Assembly: GCF_001641085.1 (NCBI RefSeq)
Contig: NZ_LXIE01000021.1
Location: 1-43,340 of the forward strand
Direction of reading: 5' to 3'
DNA from: Aequorivita soesokkakensis
GTDB taxonomy: Bacteria; Bacteroidota; Bacteroidia; Flavobacteriales; Flavobacteriaceae
Length of the DNA: 43,340 bases
Shown here: positions 1 through 9,388 of the stretch, in pieces
Position numbering within the stretch: the stretch's first letter is position 1
Layout: each line of letters opens with the position of its first letter
Notes under the pieces: generated by a model
The model's database searches: none
What the model was told of the DNA's origin: nothing
What the model saw: the letters and a program-made list of their open reading frames with translations, nothing else
Made by a program: the position numbers and the translations under genes

Positions 1-2247
1 GCTCTGCAGGCCGCAGAAATCATCGTTCACCGCAAGCTCGTTCAGAAGGTCGCAGTCATCAAAAACGCGGAGCAATGAATCATAGTCCGTAGCAGCACAA
101 AGGGAAATGGTAACCAATTGTGGCGTACCAGTACCCGTGAACTTATAGAAAACGTCCGGAGCGGCGTTCCCGCCAGAATCCGTAGCCGTCAACGTCTCGC
201 CCGTAACACTGTCCCCGCAAGCCAAAGCTATGGCACCGGAACAATCGTCATAAGTAACAACAGGACCGCCACAGCTAGCTGTACCAACACCTGTAATTGT
301 ATTTGTAAAAGCACCAAAGTCACCAGCGGCAAATCCAGTAGTAATCAAATAATATTCAGTACCTACAGTAAGGTTAATATCCAAAATCTGTGATGTTCCA
401 ATACCTCCTGGTCCATCATCATCTCCAGCTACAAAATTAGTAGTTTGGTCTAGTGGGTCAAAACAGGTTTCGTATAAAAAGATATAACCATCCCAGTTGC
501 CTCCGTCTTGATCACTATCTATAGTATAAAGTCCAGTAACATCTACAGTAAATGGACCGTAAACATCATAAGAAACAGGACCTAATCCAGAACAGCAAGT
601 ACCATCAGCAAACGGTCTGTCCCAAACATCTGGGCTAGTTGCATCATCTGGTGTAACATCACTCAAGTTACAGTCACTAACTATAGAACAACCACCGCCG
701 GTACCACCATCGCCTTCAATAGCAACAATAGTCAATTCAGCACAGTCTGCATTTACAGTTCCTAATTGAGTTACAGCTCCTGTTGTTGTATCTACAGAAC
801 AGAACTGATTAACTCCACCTCCAACATATGCACCCATGTACAAAATTCCTGTTGCTGGGTCAAAATCTGCATCTTGTGCAAAGTTAATTGCAATACCTAA
901 CGCACCAACCAATGAAGAAGTTGCTGTTGTAAGATCTACTGAATATAAATTATCATCAAGATCTGCCATAAAAGCATTTCCACTATTATCAATAGCTAAC
1001 CATATTCCTGAAGGATTTGAAGCCGCACCAATAAGAGTTAAAGTTCCTGTTGTAAGATCTACAGTATAGATATTTGTTCCAGAACCTCCTCCAAAACTTG
1101 AAGCATACATTGTTCCATTTGCCTCATTCCACGCTAAGCCAGTAGGAGTATCTCCTGTGGCTAAATTTGTTAAAGGCCCTATAACTGTTTCAGCACCTGT
1201 TGCAGTATCTATTGAAACCAATGAAACATTATCATTGTTAAGGCCAAATAAAGTGCCTGATCCATCAAAATCTCCAGCAAAAACAGCTGAAGGCACATTA
1301 TTACCAGGAGCAATTGTGTAAGGTCCATCTACAGGGAAAGAACCAAAATCTCCACTAGTACAAAAACCACCATCCTTTGCATATACAATAGAGACACCGC
1401 CTCCGCCACCTCCGGCTCCTTCTTCAATTGTAAGAGTATCTATACCTATATAATCCGAGTTGTTCCCGAAAGGCCCCGCATCGGTAACCCAATATCTAAA
1501 AGCAACTCTTGTATCTACAGCTCCGGCAAGACCAGTTACAGTGGCGGTAAACTCAGTCCATACATCCGGATAACCTCCAACCACTAAAGTTGGGTTAATT
1601 TCAAGCAATAATTCAGTATAAGAACCAACACTTGCAGGCCCACTAGGGTCTGTATTGGCACCTGTAGGGTCAATACGAACTTCTAATCTATCAGGGAAAG
1701 TACTTGCATCTGGAGACCTTGTCCAAAAAGTAATCTCATCACCATTCTCTAAGTTGAGTATTGGTGTAATCATAAAGTTATTAATGATTGTCCCCCCAGT
1801 GTTGTTGAAATTGGCTCCTATATATGAAGTTGGTCCTCCAGACTGTGCTGGGAAAACCGTTTCATTTCCTTGAAACCAATCAGTAAGGCCAACGGCATCA
1901 CTTACATTCACAAAGCTATAACCAGCTCCAGGCAAAGTGGTGATGTCATCAAATCCTTCTGTAAGAAGAGTTGCTTGTGGAGCTCTGTTTCCACCGTTCT
2001 GCCCTCTAAAATAAGCACTCAATACTTGTCTTTCAGCAGCAGTAAATTGTTGTAAATCTAAGCCAGCTTGGTTTTCATTACTGTTAATTCTTAACAATAA
2101 TTGTTCTAAAGAAACCGTAGGCTCTTGTCTGTTTTCAACACCTAAACTCCTTGAACTATAAATAGAAGTGTTAGGTTGAATAAATTGCGCTTCCATTGTA
2201 GCGATAATACTACAGAAAGCAAAAATTAGTAATGTAAATTTTTTCAT
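1..2247 (-). CDS. Large secreted multidomain adhesin-like protein, partial (runs off left edge)
   Basis: An open frame of 749 codons starts at the ATG at 2247 and is still open at base 1, so the C-terminus is missing. The first ~20 residues form a signal peptide (MKK, hydrophobic core, MEAQ end). About residues 93-272 look like a choice-of-anchor J / cleaved-adhesin domain (starts TLLTEGFDD). A glycine run follows, then a beta-propeller-like part at about 283-516 with repeated VDLTTGT-type strands. From about 520 come cysteine-bearing modules (CSIVSDCNLSDV, then DCSGAIALACGDSV). This layout is typical of type IX secretion cargo, but the expected C-terminal sorting domain would lie outside the window, so export by T9SS is inferred. 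DNA for the last ~80 codons is visibly richer in G+C than the rest. The ligand is unknown. Confidence 0.8.
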   Translation of the reverse strand, partial: MKKFTLLIFAFCSIIATMEAQFIQPNTSIYSSRSLGVENRQEPTVSLEQLLLRINSNENQAGLDLQQFTAAERQVLSAYFRGQNGGNRAPQATLLTEGFDDITTLPGAGYSFVNVSDAVGLTDWFQGNETVFPAQSGGPTSYIGANFNNTGGTIINNFMITPILNLENGDEITFWTRSPDASTFPDRLEVRIDPTGANTDPSGPASVGSYTELLLEINPTLVVGGYPDVWTEFTATVTGLAGAVDTRVAFRYWVTDAGPFGNNSDYIGIDTLTIEEGAGGGGGGVSIVYAKDGGFCTSGDFGSFPVDGPYTIAPGNNVPSAVFAGDFDGSGTLFGLNNDNVSLVSIDTATGAETVIGPLTNLATGDTPTGLAWNEANGTMYASSFGGGSGTNIYTVDLTTGTLTLIGAASNPSGIWLAIDNSGNAFMADLDDNLYSVDLTTATSSLVGALGIAINFAQDADFDPATGILYMGAYVGGGVNQFCSVDTTTGAVTQLGTVNADCAELTIVAIEGDGGTGGGCSIVSDCNLSDVTPDDATSPDVWDRPFADGTCCSGLGPVSYDVYGPFTVDVTGLYTIDSDQDGGNWDGYIFLYETCFDPLDQTTNFVAGDDDGPGGIGTSQILDINLTVGTEYYLITTGFAAGDFGAFTNTITGVGTASCGGPVVTYDDCSGAIALACGDSVTGETLTATDSGGNAAPDVFYKFTGTGTPQLVTISLCAATDYDSLLRVFDDCDLLNELAVNDDFCGLQS

Positions 2248-2274
2248 GAAAATATAATTTAGTTAATATGCCCC

Positions 2275-2305
2275 TAAAAGTATCTAAAAAAATGTTAACG
2301 ACAAA
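2275..2305 (-). promoter_or_regulatory. Promoter of the adhesin-like gene
   Basis: Read on the minus strand, TTTG (2305-2302) is followed after 19 bases by TACTTTTA (2282-2275), one base off the Bacteroidota TAnnTTTG box. The predicted start of transcription is near 2270, leaving a leader of about 22 bases. Confidence 0.5.
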
Positions 2306-2336
2306 AAATTAATCAACCCCACTTAATCATATTTCA

Positions 2337-2369
2337 TAAAAAAATCCCGCTCAAAATATGAGCGGGATT
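2337..2369 (-). terminator. Rho-independent terminator after fabI
   Basis: An 11-bp perfect stem (2343-2353 with 2359-2369) and 5-base loop is followed on the minus strand by a run of seven T. It lies 23 bases past the fabI stop. Confidence 0.85.
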
Positions 2370-2391
2370 CAGTATTAAAGTATCTAAAAAA

Positions 2392-3210
2392 TTACTTTCC
2401 TTCTACAAATGCTTCCATTACGGCATCACTTACACCCATATTGGAAAATCCGCCATCGTTATATAAATTTTGAAGTGTAACCCTTTTGGTCAAATCACTA
2501 AACATAGCAACGGTATAGTTTGCACAATCTAAAGCGGTTGCATTACCTAATGGCGACATTTTATCAGCGTAACTAATAAAACCATCAAATCCTTTAACCC
2601 CTTGTCCGGCAGTGGTTGGTGTGGGCGATTGTGAAATAGTGTTTACGCGTACTTTTTTATCCCTTCCAAAGAAATACCCAAAACTGCGCGCAATACTCTC
2701 CAAATATGCCTTATTGTCTGCCATATCATTATAGTCAGGGAAGACGCGCTGTGCAGCCATATATGTGAGCGCAATAATGCTCCCCCATTCGTTCATAGCG
2801 TCTTTTTGATAAAGCACTTGCATTGTTTTATGAAAAGAGCCTGCGGAAACGTCCCAACCTTTATGGGTAAAGTCATAATTCTGACTTGTGTAATGGTTTC
2901 CTTTTCTAACATTGATTGACATCCCAATAGAGTGAAGCACGAAATCCAATTTGCCTCCTAAAATTTCTGTTGCTTTTTCCACCAAGTTTTCAAGATCTTC
3001 CATGCTTGTTGCATCGGCAGGAATAATTTCAGAATTGGTTTTTTCAGCAAGTTCCTTTATCTGCCCCATTCGCATGGCAATGGGCGCGTTGGTCAGCACA
3101 AACTTACCTCCTTCTTCGTGCACGCGTTCTGCTGTTTTCCATGCAATTGAATTTTCATCCAATGCTCCAAAAATGATTCCCCGTTTTCCTTTTAATAAAT
3201 TATACGACAT
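2392..3210 (-). CDS. fabI: Enoyl-[acyl-carrier-protein] reductase (NADH), FabI
   Basis: The 272-residue protein is a short-chain dehydrogenase of the FabI type. It reduces the trans-2-enoyl-ACP double bond in the last step of each fatty-acid elongation cycle in the cytoplasm. The N-terminus has the FabI cofactor-binding start (GKRGIIFGALDENSIAW). The catalytic pair is Tyr160 and Lys167 (Y-X6-K in YNDMADNK), with a second Tyr at 150, the same 10-residue spacing as in E. coli FabI. VLHSIGMS matches the family's substrate-side strand. It lies 72 bases downstream of recN and ends in a clear terminator, so it is probably the last gene of that leftward group. A TATCTTTA box about 60 bases before the start may give it its own promoter. 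Confidence 0.95.
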   Translation of the reverse strand: MSYNLLKGKRGIIFGALDENSIAWKTAERVHEEGGKFVLTNAPIAMRMGQIKELAEKTNSEIIPADATSMEDLENLVEKATEILGGKLDFVLHSIGMSINVRKGNHYTSQNYDFTHKGWDVSAGSFHKTMQVLYQKDAMNEWGSIIALTYMAAQRVFPDYNDMADNKAYLESIARSFGYFFGRDKKVRVNTISQSPTPTTAGQGVKGFDGFISYADKMSPLGNATALDCANYTVAMFSDLTKRVTLQNLYNDGGFSNMGVSDAVMEAFVEGK

Positions 3211-3282
3211 GGTATTTGATGTTTTATGGTTGAATAGTTTCTCGTATTTTCAAACTTGAATTTAAAAAAGTAAAGATACATT

Positions 3283-4935
3283 TTAATTCAATAATTCTTT
3301 TGCATTAGCTATTGCAGCTTCCGAAAGATTTTTTCCTCCCAGCATTTGTGCTATTTCTACAATGCGTTCGTCTTCATTTAAAATTTTTAAGTGAGTGGCA
3401 GTCACCTCATTATTATCTTCTTTATAAACTTTTATGTGATGGTCGCCTTTGGCGGCAATCTGCGGCAAATGTGTAATGCTTAAAAGCTGCATCTTTAAAC
3501 TCATCTTTTGCAGAATATCGGCCATTTTATTTGCAATCTCGCCAGAAACACCGGTATCTATTTCGTCAAAAACAATGGTCGGCAATTTTTTATATTCTGC
3601 TAAAACCGATTTTATCGACAACATTATCCGGCTCATTTCTCCGCCGGAAGCCACCTTCTTTAAAGGCCCAAAAGCCAAGCCTTTATTGGCGGTGAACAAT
3701 AGTTGCAGCACATCGGTGCCATTGCTTTTAAACTCTTGCGAAGGAGAAAGCTCAAATTGAAACCGCGCATTCGGTAAACCCAAAGGCACTAATGTTTCCT
3801 CCAATTTTTTCTTAAGCGTAGGAATAGCTTCTTCCCTTTTTTTATGAAGCAAATCAGCTGTATTTAATGCCGTTTTTTTAAGTTCAACTTTCTGTTTCTC
3901 CAGACTTTCAATTTTATCGTCCAAGCCCAAAGTAGTATTCACTTTTTCTTCAAGTTGCTGCTCTATTTCAATCAATTCCGAAACGCTGGAAACGGAATGT
4001 TTTTGCTGTAATTTATAAAGTGTCTGCAATTTTTCATTTACCTGAAAAAGCATTTCGGGATCTGCCTCAATTTTTTCGGCGGAATTATTCACTTCCGCAG
4101 AAATATCTTCCAACTCAATAATCGCGCTGTTTAAACGCTGCCAAAAATCCTCGAATGTTTTTGAAAATTCTTTTATGCGCCCCAAAACAATACGCGCTTC
4201 TTTTGCGCTTTGCAAAGTGCCAATCTGTTCGGCGTCTAAAAGTTGGTTTACATTGGCAAGTGCTTCTTGAATTGCCTCCGCATTGTTCAATGTCTCGTAT
4301 GATTCTTCAAGCTCTTGCTGGTTTATTTTTTTTAAAACTGCCAGTTGCAATTCATTGTACAGAAAAGTGTTGTAATCCAATTCTTTGGAAGCATTTTCCT
4401 TTTGAAGTTTCAAAGCGGAAAGTGCTTCGGAAGTCTTTTTGAAATCCTCAAATTGCTCTTTGTATGATTTCAAAAGTGAGCCATTCCCGGCCAATGCATC
4501 AATCACTTCCATTTGAAAATTTTCCGAAACCACTTCCAAAGTTTCGTGCTGGCTGTGAACGTCTATTAAATATGGGGAAAGCGCCTGCAACTGCGTTAGC
4601 GCAACCGGCGTGTCATTTACAAAAGCGCGGGATTTGCCGCCGGGCAGGATTTCACGGCGAATGATGGTTTGCTGTTCATAATCCAAGTCGTTTTCTTCGA
4701 AAACGTTTTCCAAACCATAATTCCCAATGGAAAAATGCCCTTCAACAATACATTTTTTTGACGCATCCTTCACGCTTCCCAAATCGGCACGTTTTCCCAA
4801 CAAAAGCGCCAATGCCCCTAAAAGTATGGATTTTCCAGCGCCCGTTTCACCAGTAATAATAGTTAGGCCCTCATTAAAATCCACGCGAATGTCTTCAATA
4901 AGCGCATAGTTTTTTATGGCGAGAGTAGTTATCAC
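3283..4935 (-). CDS. recN: DNA repair protein RecN
   Basis: The 550-residue SMC-like ATPase acts early in double-strand break repair by recombination. Walker A is near the N-terminus (GETGAGKS, about residues 29-36) after the family opening MITTLAIKNYALIED. The middle (about 150-370) is charged and heptad-like, the coiled-coil arms. The C-terminal half carries the ABC signature (ASGGEMSR) and Walker B with D-loop (TIVFDEIDTGVSG), then the H-loop (SITHLPQIAA). Length is normal for RecN. It follows the DUF4835 gene by about 100 bases, an arrangement common in Flavobacteriaceae. Confidence 0.96.
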   Translation of the reverse strand: MITTLAIKNYALIEDIRVDFNEGLTIITGETGAGKSILLGALALLLGKRADLGSVKDASKKCIVEGHFSIGNYGLENVFEENDLDYEQQTIIRREILPGGKSRAFVNDTPVALTQLQALSPYLIDVHSQHETLEVVSENFQMEVIDALAGNGSLLKSYKEQFEDFKKTSEALSALKLQKENASKELDYNTFLYNELQLAVLKKINQQELEESYETLNNAEAIQEALANVNQLLDAEQIGTLQSAKEARIVLGRIKEFSKTFEDFWQRLNSAIIELEDISAEVNNSAEKIEADPEMLFQVNEKLQTLYKLQQKHSVSSVSELIEIEQQLEEKVNTTLGLDDKIESLEKQKVELKKTALNTADLLHKKREEAIPTLKKKLEETLVPLGLPNARFQFELSPSQEFKSNGTDVLQLLFTANKGLAFGPLKKVASGGEMSRIMLSIKSVLAEYKKLPTIVFDEIDTGVSGEIANKMADILQKMSLKMQLLSITHLPQIAAKGDHHIKVYKEDNNEVTATHLKILNEDERIVEIAQMLGGKNLSEAAIANAKELLN

Positions 4936-5040
4936 TAAATTGGGTTTTGAAACTTAAAAATAATGAAAAGATGTTATATAAAAGTCAATAACATTAAATG
5001 AAAAGCGATAAATAAAAGGAGGAAAAGTTCCTTTAAATAA

Positions 5041-5931
5041 TTAAAACTTTATCTCAGCCCAATTGGTTTGCTTAGTAGGCGCCATTCTGTTCAGGTTTTC
5101 AACCAACTTGGTAATATCAACCTGCGGCCCGCCACTGAAAATAGCCTGAATTTCATCACTTTTTGCATCAAAAAAGGTACGGACCAAAAAGGAGTTTGGG
5201 CGTCTGTCATTAATGCCTTTCAGTTTGTTGATGGCCTCTGCAATTTTCTGTTTTGCATCTTTTGGGTTTGTGGACATAATATCCAAGCCCTCACGGTGAT
5301 ATTGGTACATTGCATCGTGAAATTCTTTATAAACAGATGAAAGCAAGGCATCATTATAACGGAACCTTGATTGGGTACCATCATTTGCTTTCCATCCTTG
5401 AAAGTTGCTTGAAGCTGCCGTGTTTGTTATTTGTTTTGCAATTTCAAAATATTGCTCGCCTCCATTTGGCATATAAGTATCTGCATCCAAACCTAAAACG
5501 GTATATATGTGAAATGCCACCACGGAAACCAAGTTTGAACCAAAACTGTTCATATTGAAATTCAACGGTTCGTATTCCTTATAATTAAAGCTTACTTGCT
5601 TATCGTAATAATTATAAACTGGGCTATCATAGGTAGAATCAAAAACAGGTCGCGAAGATTGCACTTGAAGTGTAGCTGTAAAAGTATCGCCATCATATTG
5701 GCTTATCACCAAAGTCATATTGCAATCTATACGTTCTTGGTTTTTGTATTCCTTGTCAGTCCATTTTGTTTTGTTTACAAATTCCAGCAATTGGGTTTCA
5801 AGTGTTCGGAATATTTGCAAATTAGGTTGGCCGGTTTGTTCGGCGTCAATGTTTACGGTACAGTTAAGTTCTTGGGCGTTTACTGAAAACACAGCAACAC
5901 TAAATAATAAGAAAAGTAAAATTTTACGCAT
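5041..5931 (-). CDS. DUF4835 family secreted protein
   Basis: The 296-residue protein has a signal peptide (MRKILLFLLFSVAVFSVNAQ, probable cleavage after NAQ) and so acts in the periplasm or at the outer membrane. The mature part begins with ELNCTVNIDAEQTGQ and matches my memory of DUF4835, a Bacteroidota family of unknown function usually encoded right after coaBC. No catalytic motif is evident. Its start overlaps the end of coaBC by 8 bases, so the two are almost certainly cotranscribed. The tight linkage to coaBC and recN is conserved but does not reveal its role. Confidence 0.88.
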   Translation of the reverse strand: MRKILLFLLFSVAVFSVNAQELNCTVNIDAEQTGQPNLQIFRTLETQLLEFVNKTKWTDKEYKNQERIDCNMTLVISQYDGDTFTATLQVQSSRPVFDSTYDSPVYNYYDKQVSFNYKEYEPLNFNMNSFGSNLVSVVAFHIYTVLGLDADTYMPNGGEQYFEIAKQITNTAASSNFQGWKANDGTQSRFRYNDALLSSVYKEFHDAMYQYHREGLDIMSTNPKDAKQKIAEAINKLKGINDRRPNSFLVRTFFDAKSDEIQAIFSGGPQVDITKLVENLNRMAPTKQTNWAEIKF

Positions 5932-7150
5932 TTGTCTGTTCTATAATATATTCTAAAATATCTTTTGCTACTTCTTTTTTAGGTTTAACAGGAAAAGGAA
6001 GCACTTTATTGTCTTTGGTTATCAAAGTAATTTTATTGGTGTCTGTTTGAAAACCCGCGCCTTTGTCCCGAAGCGAATTTAACACAATTAAATCTAAATT
6101 CTTTTTTTTCAGTTTCAATTTTGCGTTTTCCTCCTCGTTTTCTGTCTCTAGCGCAAAACCGACCAAGAATTGATTTTTCTTTATTTCGCCAAGCGAAGCA
6201 AGAATATCCTTGGTTTTTGAAAGACGAAGTGTTAATTCCGTGTCTTTCTTTTTAATTTTTTCCGAAGCAACTTCCGATGGACGATAATCTGCAACGGCAG
6301 CGCTTAAAATGGCTACATCAATTTTTCCGAAATATTCATGCGCAGCTTTATACATCTCTTCGGCTGAAGTAACGTGAATGATTTTTACGAAATCATTTTC
6401 AAGTTTTAAAGCCGTAGGTCCTGAAATCAAAACAACCTCAGCGCCAAGCTGTGCAGCGGTTTCAGCAATTGCATAACCCATCTTTCCGCTGGAATGGTTT
6501 CCGATGAAACGGACTGGGTCAATAGCTTCATACGTTGGTCCGGCGGTTATCAAAAATTTCTTGCCGCGAAGAGGAAGTTTTTTCAGAATATCATTTTCTA
6601 AAAAAGAAACAATTTCCTCAGGTTCGGCCATTCTGCCCTGCCCTACCAAACCGCTGGCAAGTTCGCCAAAAGCAGCCGGAATTTGAATATTTCCGAAGCT
6701 GTTCAATTTCTCAAAAGTTACTGCGGTTGTTGGATGCGCATACATATCCAAATCCATCGCTGGAGCAAAATAAACTGGGCATTTCGCTGAAAGATAACAA
6801 GCCAGCAACAAATTGTCGCTGGTGCCATTCGCCATTTTGGAAAGTGTGTTTGCGGTAGCTGGAGCCACTAAAAACAAATCTGCCCAAAGAGCCAATTCCA
6901 CATGATTGTTCCATCGGAGCTCCCGATGGCTATCGGAATCGTTTTCTTCATTTGTAAAAGAAGAAAACACTTCGTTTTTTGAAAGAGTTGAAAGCGTGAG
7001 CGGAGTAACGAATTCTTTAGCAGAAGATGTCATCACAACTTTTACATTGGCTCCTTTTTTCACTAAAAGCCTAACTAAAAAAGCTGCTTTGTACGCGGCA
7101 ATCCCGCCGGTAACGCCAAGCAAGATATTTTTCCCGTTCAAAACAGACAT
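5924..7150 (-). CDS. coaBC: Bifunctional phosphopantothenoylcysteine decarboxylase / phosphopantothenate-cysteine ligase
   Basis: The 408-residue fusion enzyme carries out two successive steps of coenzyme A synthesis. The ligase half (CoaB) joins cysteine to 4'-phosphopantothenate, and the FMN-dependent half (CoaC) decarboxylates the product. The CoaC domain covers about residues 1-180, with the flavin-binding start GVTGGIAAYKA and the conserved His83 (NNHVELALWADL). GQGRMAEPEEI is the substrate flap. The CoaB domain starts near residue 190 (KKFLITAGPTYEAIDPVR) and includes NHSSGKMG and the lysine-rich KLKKKNLDLIVLN stretch. It is 69 bases downstream of rpoZ and overlaps the DUF4835 start. 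Confidence 0.96.
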   Translation of the reverse strand: MSVLNGKNILLGVTGGIAAYKAAFLVRLLVKKGANVKVVMTSSAKEFVTPLTLSTLSKNEVFSSFTNEENDSDSHRELRWNNHVELALWADLFLVAPATANTLSKMANGTSDNLLLACYLSAKCPVYFAPAMDLDMYAHPTTAVTFEKLNSFGNIQIPAAFGELASGLVGQGRMAEPEEIVSFLENDILKKLPLRGKKFLITAGPTYEAIDPVRFIGNHSSGKMGYAIAETAAQLGAEVVLISGPTALKLENDFVKIIHVTSAEEMYKAAHEYFGKIDVAILSAAVADYRPSEVASEKIKKKDTELTLRLSKTKDILASLGEIKKNQFLVGFALETENEEENAKLKLKKKNLDLIVLNSLRDKGAGFQTDTNKITLITKDNKVLPFPVKPKKEVAKDILEYIIEQTNA

Positions 7151-7219
7151 TTCTTATGTTTTGGTTTATAGTTTACAGTTAAAGCCAAATAGACTATTAA
7201 CTTTTAACGAATAAGTTTA

Positions 7220-7549
7220 CTACTCTACTACTTCGTCAGCAGTATTTCTGTAGTAGATTTTGTTTTCCAACCACTCTTGTACGGCTAAAGCGTGTGGTTT
7301 TGGAAGTTTTTCATAAAATTTTGAAACCTCAATTTGTTCCTTATTTTCAAAAATTTCTTCCAAACTGTCGTTGTAAGTGGCGAACTCATCAAGCTTTTCA
7401 AGAAGTTCTTTTTTAATGTCACCGTTTATTTGTGAAGCTCTTTTCGAGATAATCGAAATTGCTTCATAAATATTATTTGTTGGTTCATCAATCCTGTTTT
7501 TGTCTAATGTAACGGTATTGATTGGTGCATCTGAATTTTTAATATCCAT
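7220..7549 (-). CDS. rpoZ: RNA polymerase omega subunit (Rpb6-like, Bacteroidota type)
   Basis: The 109-residue acidic protein resembles the Bacteroidota form of omega. It has an NNIYEAISIISKRASQIN segment where omega/Rpb6 proteins contact the beta-prime subunit, followed by a long helical tail. Omega helps assemble and stabilise RNA polymerase. The call rests mainly on that segment and on position, since this family sits between bamD and coaBC across Flavobacteriaceae. It starts 12 bases after the bamD stop, so it is in the same transcript. It is too divergent from proteobacterial RpoZ for a motif-by-motif match by eye. Confidence 0.85.
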   Translation of the reverse strand: MDIKNSDAPINTVTLDKNRIDEPTNNIYEAISIISKRASQINGDIKKELLEKLDEFATYNDSLEEIFENKEQIEVSKFYEKLPKPHALAVQEWLENKIYYRNTADEVVE

Positions 7550-7561
7550 AATAAAAATTAA

Positions 7562-8374
7562 TTAAATAGTGGGTTCTGTTTCTGGGGCTACAATTCTGCT
7601 CTCTATATCCTGATAGATCTCTGTTGCTTCAGGCCCTAAATCTGTATCCTTGTAATATTTTATAAAACTGTTGTAATATCCTTTTGCGGTAATAAGTCGT
7701 TCTTGAACTAAACTTGGCACACTGTTTATTGCAAGTTTATAAGCTGCTAAAAATCTGCCGTAAAAAGCATCTTTTCTATACTTGGAACCGGGATGATCTG
7801 TAATAAAGTTATCAAACGCATCAATGGCCGCTTTTAGACCATCGTCAAGTTTAAGATATTGCATGGCAACTTCATAATCCTTCTTTTCCAATTTTTCCCT
7901 CAGCTCGGCAACCAATGTGTTAGCCTCCATTCTTTTATCTGAATTGGGATATTTGTTAATGAATTCCTGCAATTTTTCAAGTCCTTTATCAGTATCCTTT
8001 TGATCCAAAGAATATCTTGGCGAAAGCTGATAAAAACTTTTTGCCGCCTTAAATGAAGCTACCTCAGCGCTATCACTTTGTGGATATGCCTGCGTGAAAC
8101 GCTCAAACTGATACCCCGAAAGATAATAGTCCTCTAGATTGTAATAAGTGTTGGCATAGATGAACATCAGTTTTTCACCCTGTGGTTTTCCCCTGTAAGC
8201 AGGCACAATCTGCTCCATCAACTTTAGTGCTTTTTTGTATTTGCCTTTTTTGTAAAGGGAATCTGCAAAGGTGTATTTTTTGCCCATATCATCCTTCCGA
8301 AGCACCCGTTGGTATTGGCTACAAGAGGAAAGAAGGATAGTAAGACAAAGTATAATAAAAAGTGGTAATCGCAT
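7562..8374 (-). CDS. bamD: Outer membrane assembly lipoprotein BamD
   Basis: This TPR-rich lipoprotein of the BAM complex helps insert beta-barrel proteins into the outer membrane. I chose the ATG at 8374 (270 residues), giving the lipoprotein signal MRLPLFIILCLTILLSSC with the lipidated Cys at 18. An upstream in-frame ATG at 8389 would add MFFKP, but the promoter box (8401-8394) puts transcription start about there, which argues for the inner Met. Helical repeats such as ADSLYKKGKYKKALKLME and FITDHPGSKYRKDAF are typical of BamD/YfiO. The gene heads the bamD-rpoZ-coaBC group. Confidence 0.92.
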   Translation of the reverse strand: MRLPLFIILCLTILLSSCSQYQRVLRKDDMGKKYTFADSLYKKGKYKKALKLMEQIVPAYRGKPQGEKLMFIYANTYYNLEDYYLSGYQFERFTQAYPQSDSAEVASFKAAKSFYQLSPRYSLDQKDTDKGLEKLQEFINKYPNSDKRMEANTLVAELREKLEKKDYEVAMQYLKLDDGLKAAIDAFDNFITDHPGSKYRKDAFYGRFLAAYKLAINSVPSLVQERLITAKGYYNSFIKYYKDTDLGPEATEIYQDIESRIVAPETEPTI

Positions 8375-8393
8375 GGGCTTAAAAAACATCGTG

Positions 8394-8425
8394 CAAAAAT
8401 AGGAAATTAAACATGATTGAACAAA
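8394..8425 (-). promoter_or_regulatory. Promoter of the bamD-rpoZ-coaBC group
   Basis: On the minus strand TTTG (8425-8422), then 20 bases, then TATTTTTG (8401-8394), a perfect TAnnTTTG box. Expected transcription start is about 8388-8391. This decides the bamD start: the ATG at 8389 would lie at the very 5' end, while the ATG at 8374 leaves a short leader. Confidence 0.7.
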
Positions 8426-8511
8426 CTTATTCTTTGGCTAAAATATTGCTCTGAAGCCTATTATTTGCAAGCCTTTTGAAATATTTAACGCATAAGTGGA
8501 AAAGAACGGTT

Positions 8512-9387
8512 TTAGAAATTTTTGGTAAAAGAATCTATTTTGGTTCTCAAACTGTCGCTAACCCCCACTAAAGGAAGCCTTACGGTATCGCCACAAATTC
8601 CTAATGATTTAAAAACAGACTTAATCCCCGCAGGGTTTCCCTCAGCGAAAATATAGTCAATTGCCGGAGCTATTTTATAATGAATTTCATAAGCTTTATC
8701 AACTTTTCTATCCAAGCCTAATTTCACCATTTTTGAAAATTCCTTTGGAAAACCTTCGCCAATAACCGAGATCACTCCGGCCCCGCCAGCAAGAATCATT
8801 GGCAGCGTTACCATATCATCGCCTGAAATTACCAAGAAATCTTTTGGGCAACCGGAAATCAATTTCATTGCCTGTACAATATCGCCCGCGGCTTCTTTTA
8901 TGGCAACAATCTTTTCAAAATCATTTGCCAATCTAATTACCGTTTCTGGAAGCATGTTTGAAGCTGTCCTACCTGGAACATTATATAAAATTATCGGTAA
9001 GGGAGCCTGTTTAGCAATCGCTGCAAAGTGTTGGTATATCCCTTCCTGCGTAGGTTTATTATAATATGGCGAAACCGAAAGAATTGCCGTGAAAGCTGAA
9101 AGGTCACGGGTATTCATTTCAGAAATAACCTCTTGGGTATTGTTGCCACCAATTCCTAAAACCAAAGGCAACCGCCCATTGTTTGCAGTAATTATTGTAT
9201 CGATAACAACTTGCTTTTCTTCTTTTGAAAGTGTTGCGCTTTCGGCAGTGGTTCCCAAAACCACCAAATAGTCAATTCCGTTTTCAATATTGAAATTCAC
9301 CACATTTTTAAGCCCTTCCACATCTACTGAAAAATCACTTTTAAAAGGTGTGATGAGTGCTACGCCCGTTCCTACTAATTCTTTCAT
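8512..9387 (-). CDS. dapA: 4-hydroxy-tetrahydrodipicolinate synthase
   Basis: The 291-residue TIM-barrel enzyme condenses pyruvate with aspartate semialdehyde, the committed step to diaminopimelate and lysine. The Schiff-base lysine is Lys164 (VAIKEAAGD). Thr46/Thr47 (LGTTAES), Tyr108/Tyr109 ([11 protein letters not shown]) and Tyr135 (ILYNVPGRT) match the catalytic Thr-Tyr-Tyr set of the E. coli enzyme. Length is normal. It starts one base after the DUF6913 stop, so the two are cotranscribed. The product pathway links to dapF at 24718-25491, where the last step before the wall precursor is encoded. Confidence 0.97.
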   Translation of the reverse strand: MKELVGTGVALITPFKSDFSVDVEGLKNVVNFNIENGIDYLVVLGTTAESATLSKEEKQVVIDTIITANNGRLPLVLGIGGNNTQEVISEMNTRDLSAFTAILSVSPYYNKPTQEGIYQHFAAIAKQAPLPIILYNVPGRTASNMLPETVIRLANDFEKIVAIKEAAGDIVQAMKLISGCPKDFLVISGDDMVTLPMILAGGAGVISVIGEGFPKEFSKMVKLGLDRKVDKAYEIHYKIAPAIDYIFAEGNPAGIKSVFKSLGICGDTVRLPLVGVSDSLRTKIDSFTKNF

Positions 9388-9388
9388 A

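Noticed and set aside
118-393. Plus-strand frame of 91 codons at the left end
   Set aside because: Lies antisense to the G+C-rich module of the adhesin gene, whose frame is continuous and sensible.
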